The position numbers and the translations under genes are program-made. DNA of 9,107 bases from Clostridia bacterium (GTDB lineage Bacteria > Bacillota > Clostridia > Oscillospirales > Acutalibacteraceae), in NCBI GenBank assembly GCA_900755895.1, contig CAAEIG010000008.1, positions 1-9,107 on the forward strand. Reading direction: 5' to 3'. This document shows positions 1-6,107 of this stretch, piece by piece. Below the pieces are notes generated by a model. The model saw only the letters and a list, made by a program, of their open reading frames with translations, was not told the origin of the DNA and searched no databases. Every line of letters starts with the position of its first letter. Position 1 is the first letter of the stretch.

Positions 1-8
1 TCCTCCCA
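1..8 (-). promoter_or_regulatory. possible ribosome binding site of a gene beyond the left edge
   Basis: Read on the minus strand, the first bases of the window are TGGGAGGA, a good Shine-Dalgarno sequence pointing out of the window. It lies downstream of the 115-822 gene on the same strand, so a second gene of that unit may begin just outside. This is only suggestive because the start codon is not in the window. Confidence 0.3.
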
Positions 9-10
9 CA

Positions 11-32
11 TGACCTTCTTTTCAGAAGGTCA
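11..32 (-). other. perfect 9-bp hairpin downstream of the 115-822 gene
   Basis: Arms TGACCTTCT (11-19) and AGAAGGTCA (24-32) are exactly complementary around a TTTC loop. It lies about 80 bases after the minus-strand stop at 115. There is no T-tract after it on either strand, so it is not a textbook intrinsic terminator. It could be an RNA stabiliser or processing site. Two smaller inverted repeats lie between it and the gene: GATCC/GGATC around 55-67 and CCGCAGTGCGG at 76-86. Confidence 0.4.
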
Positions 33-114
33 CAGGATATTTTGGCTGCGTTGGGATCCCGTAGGATCACCTCTCCGCAGTGCGGACAAACCCACACACC
101 GGCGCGCTCAGTTT

Positions 115-822
115 TCAACCAATATCAAGGACGGCAAGCCGGTGCGGATTCTGGAGCCGAACCCGGCCGTCGCCAAAGTCGACGATTTTCCCGGAAACGA
201 CCAGCGCTATGCCACGCCGGCGCGTACAGGCATATTCTCTCTGGGCCGCTGCCAGCACATCTTGCGGATCCCGCCCATTCTTGGCGCAGGAGCCAGTCCA
301 GAGGATAGTCTCACTGCCATCCTGGGCAAACATCATGTGTCCGCTCAGATCGTACTTCTTTGAGAAAGGAGCCATATCAGGGCAGACAACTGCGACACAC
401 TCGCCGGGAGCCAGTTCTTCGGCACAAATCTCGGCAACTGCTTCAGTCAGGCCCTGCACCTGGACATCTACATCGTCTGCTGTCCGGTTGATCGTCTTCA
501 GATGCGGATCCATGAAGTCACAGACAACTTCCATCTGGCGTCTCGGGCTCTCAGCCGTCAGAATCGCCGTCTTCATGCCTGGACTGTAGAAAGACTCCAA
601 TGTCTCAGAGAGTACGGCGGTGCTAGTATGTGAGTCCAGCACCGGCCAGCCCCAGGGCGGCGTGTAAAGGCAGTCCGCTGAAAGCTGCCGGTCGAACAAT
701 TCGCCTCCTTCCTGGTATCCGCGCACATGGAATCGAATCGGTCCCTTGTCGTTCCTGGCTGCATCTTCCAGATATTCCTGGGCCAACGCAACGGCACTTG
801 CAATCGCCTCCGAACTCAGCAT
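115..822 (-). CDS. conserved-looking protein of unknown function, 235 aa
   Basis: This is a complete ORF from ATG at 822 to TGA at 115. It is preceded on the minus strand by a purine-rich AAGGGGG about 7 bases before the start. I do not recognise the family. The protein is soluble-looking, with no signal peptide or membrane segment, and is acidic in its middle (residues about 115-145, rich in D, E, A and V). The C-terminal third is more basic (CTRRRGIALVV, residues about 203-213). Cysteines are scattered without a metal-site pattern. It is a single gene divergent from the macro/RNase H gene across a 297-base intergenic region that holds candidate promoters for both directions. Length, start signal and clean codon use support a real gene; function is unknown. 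Confidence 0.75.
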   Translation of the reverse strand: MLSSEAIASAVALAQEYLEDAARNDKGPIRFHVRGYQEGGELFDRQLSADCLYTPPWGWPVLDSHTSTAVLSETLESFYSPGMKTAILTAESPRRQMEVVCDFMDPHLKTINRTADDVDVQVQGLTEAVAEICAEELAPGECVAVVCPDMAPFSKKYDLSGHMMFAQDGSETILWTGSCAKNGRDPQDVLAAAQREYACTRRRGIALVVSGKIVDFGDGRVRLQNPHRLAVLDIG

Positions 823-879
823 ATTGTTGCCCCCTTATTAACCCACCGTGTTGGTAGGAAGTACATATGTTTTCATTTA

Positions 880-909
880 ATTATAACACGGAACCGTGCG
901 TTTCCGCAA
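880..909 (-). promoter_or_regulatory. sigma-A-like promoter for the 115-822 gene with two palindromes
   Basis: On the minus strand TTGCGG (904-909) and TATAAT (880-885) are separated by 18 bp, with the start codon about 58 bases further on. Two inverted repeats overlap it. CACGG-AA-CCGTG (887-898) fills the spacer. A longer one centred at 910 (902-918, arms CGCA/TGCG plus flanking T/A pairs, one mismatch) covers the -35 box. Palindromes placed over promoter boxes suggest a repressor site. This is read from sequence only. Confidence 0.5.
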
Positions 910-1042
910 TATGCGAAACAGCAAAAATTGTCGAAATGTTTTGCAAAAGACGCTGGCAAAAGAAAATATATCATTTTGCCGCAAACTTCTATGGAAAATG
1001 TGCTGGTTTGCTACAAAAGTCGTTTGGGAAATATGCGAAATG
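908..1042. repeat. repeated AATATGCGAAA motif in the divergent intergenic region
   Basis: AATATGCGAAA occurs exactly at 908-918 and 1030-1040. A weaker version (AATTGTCGAAATG) lies at 926-938. The first copy overlaps the -35 region of the leftward promoter and the last overlaps the -35 region of the rightward promoter candidate. Between them lie three GCAAAA words (921, 943, 956) and an inverted repeat GGCAAAA (955-961)/TTTTGCC (974-980). The stretch 823-1119 holds no gene; it appears to be a regulatory region shared by the two divergent units. Confidence 0.45.
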
Positions 1043-1066
1043 AGATTGCCGAGATTTGCATATCAT
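1038..1066 (+). promoter_or_regulatory. weak GCATATAAT-class promoter for the macro/RNase H gene
   Basis: AAATGA (1038-1043), a 17-bp spacer and TATCAT preceded by GCA (1058-1066) match, with changes, the AAATAT-N17-TATAAT elements found elsewhere in this window. Transcription would start near 1073, giving a leader of roughly 47 bases containing the AGGAGG at 1104-1109. It is the most degenerate member of the set. Confidence 0.4.
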
Positions 1067-1119
1067 TGAACCAGTACCCAATTTAAGGCGGAATCTAACC
1101 AAAAGGAGGAAAACGATAC

Positions 1120-2223
1120 ATGTCGGAATTTATTAAGGAGGTAAGGGGCGATCTACTCGCCTACGACGCAAAAGTCCGCTGTCATCAGGTCAACTGCAAA
1201 GGCGTGATGGGCGCAGGCCTGGCCAAACAGGTGAAGGAGAAGTATCCGGAGGCCTATGAGCAGTACAAGGCCATGTGTGACCAGTTTGGCAGTTCTCTGT
1301 TGGGCCATACTCAGTTTGTGATCTGCCATGACGGGACCGTCATGGCCAACCTGTTTGCGCAGGATGGCCACGGCACTGATGCTGTGCAGACGGTCATGGG
1401 AGCCTTGGACGACTGCCTGTCCCAGGTGGCCAATTTCTGCTTCCGGATCGATGCCAAGCCGGCCTTCCCGAAGCTGATGGGATGCGGTCTGGCTGGCGGC
1501 AACTGGGATGATGTCAGCAAGCTGATCGCCAAGTATTTCGATTTCAAGTCGGCTGGCTGCACCATCGTGGAATATGCACCCAACGAGGCTGCTCCTGCTG
1601 AGGAGCCGAAGGTGGCTGCGCCGGCGGCCGAATCTGAGCCCAAGACTGATGAGCCGGGCACTGAGGCTGGCGAGCCGGCCCCTGAGGTTGAGCCGAAGCC
1701 GGCCAAGAAGCCCCGTGCGTCGCGGAAGCCCAAGGAGGAATTCAAGCCCGACTACTTGGTGGACAACCCGGAGTCCAAGCTGGCTGAGGTCACTATCTAC
1801 ACGGATGGTTCCTGCAGGTTCAATCCGGGCCCGGGCGGCTGGGCGGCGGTCATGCTGGCTCAGACCAAGAAGGGTCTGGCCGAGAAGCGCGTCTCTGGTG
1901 GCAAGGAGGAATCCACCAACCAAGAGATGGAGCTGACGGCCGTGAAGGAGGCTCTGTCTCTGCTGAAGACGCCCTGCAGGATCACCCTGTATTCTGACTC
2001 CAGCTATGTCATCAACACGATTGCAAAAGGATGGCTGGAAGGTTGGAAACAGAAAAACTGGAAGAAAAGGGGCGGTATTGCCAACCTGGAGCTGTGGCAG
2101 GAGGTTGACCATCTGCTTCAGCAGCACAAGATCAACTGCATCTGGGTCAAGGGCCATGCGGACACTGCCTACAACAACATCTGCGATGAGATGGCCCAGG
2201 CTGAGTCCGCGAAGTTCATCTAA
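1120..2223 (+). CDS. macro domain fused to a type 1 RNase H, 367 aa
   Basis: Two enzymes joined by a low-complexity linker. Residues 1-155 form a macro domain (ADP-ribose binding/hydrolysis). They carry RGDLL near residue 10, VN at 24-25, the phosphate loop GVMGAGLA at 28-35 and GCGLAGGNW at 121-129, closest to the ALC1/TARG1/DarG/Poa1p-like branch. Residues about 157-218 are rich in P, A, E and K. Residues about 223-367 are RNase HI: TDGS (D229), the EMEL glutamate (E271), YSDSS (D293), WVKGHAD (H346) and CDEMA (D356). All four carboxylates and the His are present, so RNA cleavage in RNA:DNA hybrids is likely. AGGAGG lies 10 bases before the ATG. The Asp that TARG1 uses in the GCGL loop is Ala125 here, so ADP-ribose hydrolysis is less certain than binding. 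It heads a unit with the two following genes. Confidence 0.92.
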   Translation: MSEFIKEVRGDLLAYDAKVRCHQVNCKGVMGAGLAKQVKEKYPEAYEQYKAMCDQFGSSLLGHTQFVICHDGTVMANLFAQDGHGTDAVQTVMGALDDCLSQVANFCFRIDAKPAFPKLMGCGLAGGNWDDVSKLIAKYFDFKSAGCTIVEYAPNEAAPAEEPKVAAPAAESEPKTDEPGTEAGEPAPEVEPKPAKKPRASRKPKEEFKPDYLVDNPESKLAEVTIYTDGSCRFNPGPGGWAAVMLAQTKKGLAEKRVSGGKEESTNQEMELTAVKEALSLLKTPCRITLYSDSSYVINTIAKGWLEGWKQKNWKKRGGIANLELWQEVDHLLQQHKINCIWVKGHADTAYNNICDEMAQAESAKFI

Positions 2224-2237
2224 TCGGGGTGGCTGCC

Positions 2238-2495
2238 ATGAAGAGGCTGTCTGCATACCTATGGCTTTCCTCGAAAGCCATGTGGCGAGAGGGCTTTCAA
2301 ACGCTCCTCTCCCGCCTTTACTGGCGGGGGGGGAGCCTCAAAGCTCGCATCCATAGCTGGTATATCCAGAAAGTCTGGATGCCGCGACATAAAGAACCTG
2401 AATTTACCGAGGCGGAACGCCAGGAGGCCGCAGAACTGATAGATGAGATTCTGACAGAATTAAAGATGGAGGAGATACAACATGCTGGAAAATGA
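2238..2495 (+). CDS. small basic/helical protein of unknown function, about 85 aa
   Basis: The ORF opens 14 bases after the RNase H stop and overlaps the next gene by 14 bases, which argues for translational coupling. ATG at 2238 follows GGGGTGG by 5 bases; a GTG at 2229 in the same frame is possible. Residues 1-48 are basic and aromatic (W, R, K, Y). Residues about 55-85 are a charged amphipathic helix rich in E (EAERQEAAELIDEIL). The first half is encoded by DNA that folds into strong hairpins, with an 8-G run at 2326-2333. The true protein might therefore start only at ATG 2379 (39 aa), the upstream part being a structured RNA. No known family recognised. Confidence 0.55.
   Translation: MKRLSAYLWLSSKAMWREGFQTLLSRLYWRGGSLKARIHSWYIQKVWMPRHKEPEFTEAERQEAAELIDEILTELKMEEIQHAGK
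2261..2380 (+). promoter_or_regulatory. cluster of strong RNA hairpins with mutually exclusive pairing
   Basis: Hairpin 1 is ATGGCTTTC (2261-2269) with GAAAGCCAT (2273-2281), a perfect 9-bp stem. GAAAGCC (2273-2279) can instead pair with a second GGCTTTC at 2292-2298, so the two folds exclude each other. Next is a 14-bp stem, GCTCCTCTCCCGCC (2303-2316) with the G-rich arm 2323-2336 around loop TTTACT. Two of its pairs are G-U and exist only in the plus-strand RNA. Last is ATCCAGA (2364-2370) with TCTGGAT (2374-2380). No U-tract follows, so this is not a simple terminator. A cis-acting switch or processing element before the Nmad1 gene is inferred. Confidence 0.5.
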
Positions 2496-3138
2496 AATCC
2501 GCCATGCAACGATATGCGAAGAGGTCAACCGTGCCTACAAACAGGGGGCTGGGAAGGAGTTTCATGAGACTTTCCACGGCTTCCGGGATAGGAATGATGC
2601 CATAAAGATGTCCAGGAGCCTGCTGGGCCTGAATCTGGATATGTTCAAGAAGATGAGCAGAATCCGTGACTTCAAAGCGGCCCGCGGTGCGTTGGTCGCA
2701 TTGGCCAACCAGGCGATGATGATCATCATCGAGCTGGACAGCAAGCCCATCGAGAAAGACAATCACGGCGCACTCTGCAAAGAGCTGCAGGAACTGTACC
2801 ACCGGAAGAACCTGGATTATGGGGATAGCTTCCATCTGTCCTTTCTTGAGGAAGGACTGGCAATGCCCCGCATTCGGCTCGGCGACAAGTACCTGCGCTT
2901 CAAGACGCTCATCGGCGGCGAGAAACAGCGCGTTTCGGACGAGTCGATCCGCGATACGCTCATCGATTTGGCCAACTACAGCATCATGACAATTATGGAG
3001 CTGGACCAGGCGATGAGCACTGGCGCTGGTAAGCGTGAGGCTTTTCTGCGGGCCGCCGAGCGCGTGAGCAGCGCGCCTGTCACGGTGGTTGATCCCAAAC
3101 AAGAGGAGGAACAGCTTCAGCCATGGGTTGACGGCTGA
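2482..3138 (+). CDS. DUF1599/Nmad1-type protein with an apparent internal duplication, 218 aa
   Basis: The C-terminal half (residues about 98-178) has the hallmarks of the nucleotide-modification-associated domain 1 family (DUF1599): LYHRKNLDYGDSF (105-117), RIRLGDKYLRFK, then DESIRDTLIDLANYSIMTIMELD (153-175). The family is an all-helical domain often found in phages and predicted, not proven, to act in nucleotide or base modification. The N-terminal half looks like a diverged copy: ALVALANQAMMIIIELD ends at residue 86, 89 residues before its counterpart, and the Y/F/H spacing around 19-34 mirrors 106-121. The NLDYGD motif is missing from the first copy, so only the second may be active. ATG 2482 follows GGAGGAG by about 8 bases. 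A terminator follows at 3146. The last 40 residues are an acidic tail. Confidence 0.85.
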   Translation: MLENEIRHATICEEVNRAYKQGAGKEFHETFHGFRDRNDAIKMSRSLLGLNLDMFKKMSRIRDFKAARGALVALANQAMMIIIELDSKPIEKDNHGALCKELQELYHRKNLDYGDSFHLSFLEEGLAMPRIRLGDKYLRFKTLIGGEKQRVSDESIRDTLIDLANYSIMTIMELDQAMSTGAGKREAFLRAAERVSSAPVTVVDPKQEEEQLQPWVDG

Positions 3139-3145
3139 ATTCCAA

Positions 3146-3186
3146 CAAAAAGACCGGGCAGCAGCAATGCTGTCCGGTTCTTCTTT
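3146..3186 (+). terminator. rho-independent terminator after the Nmad1 gene
   Basis: An A-rich stretch leads into an 11-bp stem, ACCGGGCAGCA (3153-3163) with TGCTGTCCGGT (3168-3178). It has one G-T pair and a GCAA loop, and is followed by TCTTCTTT. It lies directly behind the stop at 3138 and ends the unit starting at 1120. Confidence 0.85.
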
Positions 3187-3221
3187 GGGAAGAGGTGGGA
3201 TTATGCCGGATGTTAGGCACA

Positions 3222-3250
3222 AAATATGTTCCAGCACAACTGCATATAAT
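3222..3250 (+). promoter_or_regulatory. GCATATAAT-class promoter for the sigma/anti-sigma operon
   Basis: AAATAT (3222-3227), 17-bp spacer, TATAAT (3245-3250) preceded by GCA and followed by ATAA. Predicted start of transcription is near 3257, giving a leader of about 30 bases containing GGGGTGAT (3273-3280) before ATG 3289. The -10 is AT-rich and the -35 lacks an AAC core, so it does not look like an ECF promoter. If the operon is autoregulated, that would be through another site. Confidence 0.6.
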
Positions 3251-3288
3251 ATAAAAAACGAACAAAATAACTGGGGTGATATATCAAT

Positions 3289-3915
3289 ATGACTGTTCTT
3301 GCATCGGTCTGGACAACAGACCGTGACCTGGCGGCAAAAGCCGCTCATGGAGACCAGGATGCTTTTGAGCAGATCGTTTTCGCAAACCAAAATAAAGTAT
3401 ATTCGCTTTGCCTGCGGCTGGTAAACAACCGGGATGACGCAGCAGATCTGGCCCAGGAGGTATTCCTGAAGGCCTGGCAGTCGCTGTCTAATTTCCGGGG
3501 TGACAGCAGCCTGTCCACCTGGCTGCACCGGATGGCCACCAACCTGTGTATCGACCATATGCGCTACAGCCGCACCCGGCAGCAATTGAGGGGACCGTCT
3601 TTGGACGATGAGGAGTCGGACATCCAGGAGCCGGGAGACTGGAGCCTGGACCCGCATCATAAACTGGAGAAAACAGAGATCAGCCGCGCTATTGAGCGAG
3701 GCTTATCTGCGCTGCCGGAGCACTACCGGCAGATCATCACGCTGCGTGAGATCGCCGGGCTGGACTATCAGGAATTGGCGGCCGCCCTGGATATTGACCT
3801 GGGCACCGTGAAGTCGCGTCTGTCCCGGGCCCGGCTGGCACTCCGAAAGATATTGCTGGCGGATAGCAACTTTTCGGATCAAATTCCGTCCAATCATGGG
3901 AAAGGAAAAGGGTGA
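3289..3915 (+). CDS. ECF-family RNA polymerase sigma factor, 208 aa
   Basis: A two-domain ECF sigma factor of the RpoE/SigW type. Region 2 covers residues about 20-95, with the helix containing DLAQEVFLKAW (53-63) for core binding and -10 melting, and the FRGDSSLSTWLHRMATNLCID segment. Region 4 covers about 138-192, with LPEHYRQIITLREIAGLDYQELA and the helix-turn-helix end GTVKSRLSRAR that reads the -35 element. The linker (about 100-135) is acidic (DDEESD). Regions 1.2 and 3 of primary sigma factors are absent, as expected for this class. The next gene, 6 bases downstream, encodes a membrane protein with an anti-sigma zinc motif, so the factor is probably held inactive at the membrane until an envelope signal arrives. 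Target genes cannot be deduced here. Confidence 0.95.
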   Translation: MTVLASVWTTDRDLAAKAAHGDQDAFEQIVFANQNKVYSLCLRLVNNRDDAADLAQEVFLKAWQSLSNFRGDSSLSTWLHRMATNLCIDHMRYSRTRQQLRGPSLDDEESDIQEPGDWSLDPHHKLEKTEISRAIERGLSALPEHYRQIITLREIAGLDYQELAAALDIDLGTVKSRLSRARLALRKILLADSNFSDQIPSNHGKGKG

Positions 3916-3921
3916 TCTGGA

Positions 3922-4566
3922 ATGTCTGTCTGCAGAAAATACGAGCGGATGATCTCCACTGATATTGATGGGGAGCTGTCCCCGGAGGAAGAGCGAGAGA
4001 TGCAGCTCCATCTGAACAGCTGCCGCCGGTGCCGGACCCTGAAGATCGAGATGGAGCGCATGTGCGCCTCGATGCGAGTGATGGATACAATCCCAGCACC
4101 GAAGGACCTGGCGAAGAAGACAATGGGCCGGGTACGGGAGGCGCCCAAATCCAAGGTCATCCATCTGTTCCAGAAACCCTGGGTAAGGACGGCAGCCGGC
4201 ATGGCTGCTTGTGCTGTTTTTTGTGTTTGCCTATACGGAGCAGCCTCGCAGGTAAACATGAAAGGAGCGGCCAACGACGACGCGTCGCCGCAAACCATCA
4301 TGTACAGCGGCAGCATGGAAGACTCCAGTCGAATGATCCCGGAGATGGCTATGGACTCTACCGCTGTGGCGGTAGTTCGGTTCAAGCAGATGCCGGAGGA
4401 ATGGGATAAAGTCCCGTTCGATGAAGACCCCACTGACGGCATTGTAGTGTCGCAGGAAACGGCTCAAAAATTCCTGTCATTGTTGGATGAACAGGGCATC
4501 GAATATGCTCTGAGTGGCGATGTGGATGCCGAGAACTGGCATTTTGTGCTGGACGATGCCAACTAA
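3922..4566 (+). CDS. membrane anti-sigma factor with HC2-type zinc motif, 214 aa
   Basis: The cytoplasmic N-terminus carries the zinc-associated anti-sigma motif HLNSCRRC (H30-x3-C34-x2-C37) typical of ZAS/zf-HC2 anti-sigma factors, after the usual SPEEEREMQ helix. One transmembrane segment follows at about 90-108 (TAAGMAACAVFCVCLYGAA), then an extracytoplasmic part of about 105 residues without a family I know. That part would be the sensor region. It starts 6 bases after the sigma gene, clearly co-transcribed. Known role of the family: binding and sequestering the partner ECF factor, released by proteolysis or conformational change. The cysteine-rich membrane segment (C97, C101, C103) is unusual but may be incidental. 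Confidence 0.9.
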   Translation: MSVCRKYERMISTDIDGELSPEEEREMQLHLNSCRRCRTLKIEMERMCASMRVMDTIPAPKDLAKKTMGRVREAPKSKVIHLFQKPWVRTAAGMAACAVFCVCLYGAASQVNMKGAANDDASPQTIMYSGSMEDSSRMIPEMAMDSTAVAVVRFKQMPEEWDKVPFDEDPTDGIVVSQETAQKFLSLLDEQGIEYALSGDVDAENWHFVLDDAN

Positions 4567-4576
4567 GAAACATCGC

Positions 4577-4615
4577 AAAACAGCTCTCCAAAGAAATCTT
4601 GGAGAGCTGTTTTTT
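4577..4615. terminator. bidirectional terminator between converging genes
   Basis: A perfect 15-bp stem, AAAACAGCTCTCCAA (4577-4591) with TTGGAGAGCTGTTTT (4599-4613), loop AGAAATC. It ends in six T on the plus strand (4610-4615) and four on the minus strand. It lies between the anti-sigma stop (4566) and the exonuclease stop (4617), so it serves both transcripts. Confidence 0.93.
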
Positions 4616-4616
4616 G

Positions 4617-5519
4617 TCATGCAGTCGGTGCGTATTTCTCCTGAAATTCAATCAAGCTGCAGCCCAGATAGCCCAGGATGAATTTTGATACAACATTGAT
4701 ATCCAAGTCCCTGTCTGTCCGCTTGCGGACTACATTCCAGACATGTTCGCCCAGGTCATAACAGACATCCGCCAGGTTGGTCGTGCAATAGATGCGCTGA
4801 ACCTTACCTTTCTTCCAGCCGTTGACCCGCAGGATCCGGCACTGGGCATTCAGCTCTGCCATAGTCATCGCCGGCATAGATTCCTGTCCGGCCAGCATAT
4901 CCAGGTTTATGACCGGCTCAACACCGATTGCCAGGACCTCCTCCCGCATCTTGCAGAAGGCTGCGGCGGTCCACTTGCAGTCGACGACGGCACGATGGTG
5001 GCCGATGATAGGGGAGCCGTAGAACCTGGTGATGAAGTCCAGGTTACTGGCTTCAGCCTCCGGGTGCAGGTGTTTGAACAGCTTCATCGTGCAGATGACC
5101 TCATTGTTCAGCCTAGTACCCAACAGCTTATACTTGTTGCCCAACATGCGCCAATCGAAGGCCGCGTTGTGGAATACAATCGGGCATCTGTCCACGAACT
5201 GGCGGAACGCCGGCAGGACCGTCTCGATTTTAGGGGCTCCCGCCACATCCTCGGTGTGGATACCGGTGAGGTCAACGATTTTCTGCGGAACCTTCGCATG
5301 GTTCTTCATGCGGCAGTAGGTACTGAAAGACTGGATGACCTTGTGTGTCTCCACATCTATTTTGACTGCACCAATCTCCAGAATGTCGTCATAGGCGCCA
5401 AAGCCAGTCGTCTCAGTATCTGCCACAACGAAGACTGTGTTGCTGGCAATGACCGGCAGCATGCTCTCGGCCGATTTGATGGGAAACTCATTCTTAGGAG
5501 CTCCAATTTTTGTCGCCAT
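4617..5519 (-). CDS. DEDDh-type 3'-5' exonuclease (DnaQ/PolC epsilon-like), 300 aa
   Basis: Exonuclease motifs: ExoI DTETTG (D34, E36), ExoII HNAAFDWRML (D122) and ExoIII HHRAVVD (H175, D180). All five catalytic residues of the DEDDh family are present, so it should remove nucleotides from 3' ends of DNA or RNA using two metal ions. The domain spans about 28-195. The N-terminal 27 residues and the C-terminal 100 (about 200-300, with YCTTNLADVCYDLGEHVW) match nothing I recognise. No polymerase, helicase or BRCT part is present, so this is a free-standing repair/proofreading or RNA-trimming enzyme. ATG at 5519 follows a long AGGGAGGAGG, with 13 bases between. A GCATATAAT-class promoter lies upstream. 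Gene name not assigned. Confidence 0.92.
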   Translation of the reverse strand: MATKIGAPKNEFPIKSAESMLPVIASNTVFVVADTETTGFGAYDDILEIGAVKIDVETHKVIQSFSTYCRMKNHAKVPQKIVDLTGIHTEDVAGAPKIETVLPAFRQFVDRCPIVFHNAAFDWRMLGNKYKLLGTRLNNEVICTMKLFKHLHPEAEASNLDFITRFYGSPIIGHHRAVVDCKWTAAAFCKMREEVLAIGVEPVINLDMLAGQESMPAMTMAELNAQCRILRVNGWKKGKVQRIYCTTNLADVCYDLGEHVWNVVRKRTDRDLDINVVSKFILGYLGCSLIEFQEKYAPTA

Positions 5520-5581
5520 AAATTTGTTCTTGCCTCCTCCCTTTGAGATTTTCGTTTTCGCCTGTATTGGGGTTCCGTTAT

Positions 5582-5610
5582 ATTTTATGCGGTTGCACCG
5601 TTTTTTATTT
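5582..5610 (-). promoter_or_regulatory. GCATATAAT-class promoter for the exonuclease gene
   Basis: On the minus strand AAATAA (5605-5610), exactly 17 bp, then TAAAAT (5582-5587) preceded by GCA and followed by ATAA. This is the same layout as the plus-strand elements at 3222, 6232 and 7630. Transcription would begin near 5575, about 55 bases before the ATG. Confidence 0.55.
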
Positions 5611-5671
5611 TGGAAGCGGCAGGGATGAGGTGGTTGACTGGATATTGGAAGATTTGTTTGGGGATACGGCC

Positions 5672-6031
5672 CTAGCGAAGAGAGTCGTGTGGCGAGTCTT
5701 TTTTAACGAAGAAAAGCTGCCAGGGTTTGTTTTGTTTGCCGGGAGCCATGGCCCGGGCCGGTCCCCTCACGGGAACCGATGTCGGGTCCGTGAGACAGCT
5801 TGCCTGTTTTGCACAACTGCGGGAGAGATCTCTGTTTTGTACAACAGCCAGGAGTGCGCCGCTATCGGAAACATCGATCACGCGGAAAACCGGATCGGCT
5901 GTATTCTCTGCAGGCTGGCTCACGGAAGGGGAGGAAGGACTGGGCGTGGGACCGTTGATCTGGGGCCGTACGGTACAGGCGCAGAGGATGATGGACATAG
6001 CCCCAGCAAGGGCAAATAAACTTTTCTTCAT
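5672..6031 (-). CDS. short lipoprotein, C-terminus replaced by repeat sequence, 119 aa
   Basis: ATG at 6031 is preceded on the minus strand by AAAAAGGAGG, 10 bases away. Residues 1-19 are a lipoprotein signal: KK, a hydrophobic core, and lipobox LCAC with the lipidated Cys at 19. Residues 23-45 form a P/S/T-rich tether (PTPSPSSPSVSQ), followed by a short segment (FRVIDVSDSGALLAVVQN). From about residue 80 the reading frame runs into the left copy of the inverted repeat, so the last 40 residues (ending in LFFVKKDSPHDSLR) are repeat-derived. The gene is probably a truncated version of a longer surface lipoprotein, exported and anchored in the membrane if made. Function unknown. Confidence 0.6.
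   Translation of the reverse strand: MKKSLFALAGAMSIILCACTVRPQINGPTPSPSSPSVSQPAENTADPVFRVIDVSDSGALLAVVQNRDLSRSCAKQASCLTDPTSVPVRGPARAMAPGKQNKPWQLFFVKKDSPHDSLR
5692..5794 (+). repeat. left copy of an inverted repeat (48 bp identical to the right copy)
   Basis: Positions 5692-5739 are the exact reverse complement of 6163-6210 (48 bp: starts GCGAGTCTTTTTTAACG, ends TTGTTTTGTTTGC). Similarity continues inward to about 5794, at an estimated 60-65 percent identity, ending in TCCGTGAG. It includes a hairpin GGT-C-CCC/GGG-A-ACC (about 5760-5777) at the position where the other copy has a stronger stem. Read in the repeat's own direction both copies give a similar peptide (FNEEKLPGFVLFAGS), which I take as a by-product of sequence identity. 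It contributes the 3' end of the lipoprotein ORF. Confidence 0.85.
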
Positions 6032-6107
6032 GTTGGGAGACCTCCTTTTTGTTATTTTGCCTGTTTAGACGAATTTTTCGGTTGGATAGTCCCCTTTAAG
6101 CAGGAAC

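Noticed and set aside
1153..2256. Long minus-strand ORF (367 aa) opposite the macro/RNase H gene
   Set aside because: It is the antisense of a gene with clear domains and catalytic motifs; its L/R/G-rich composition is typical of a shadow frame.
3089..3292. Plus-strand ORF whose stop overlaps the sigma start (ATGA)
   Set aside because: It contains the Nmad1 terminator and the sigma promoter and has no convincing ribosome binding site.
2404..3660. Minus-strand ORF of 418 aa spanning the Nmad1 and sigma genes
   Set aside because: It runs through two well-supported plus-strand genes, a terminator and a promoter, and has no recognisable domain.
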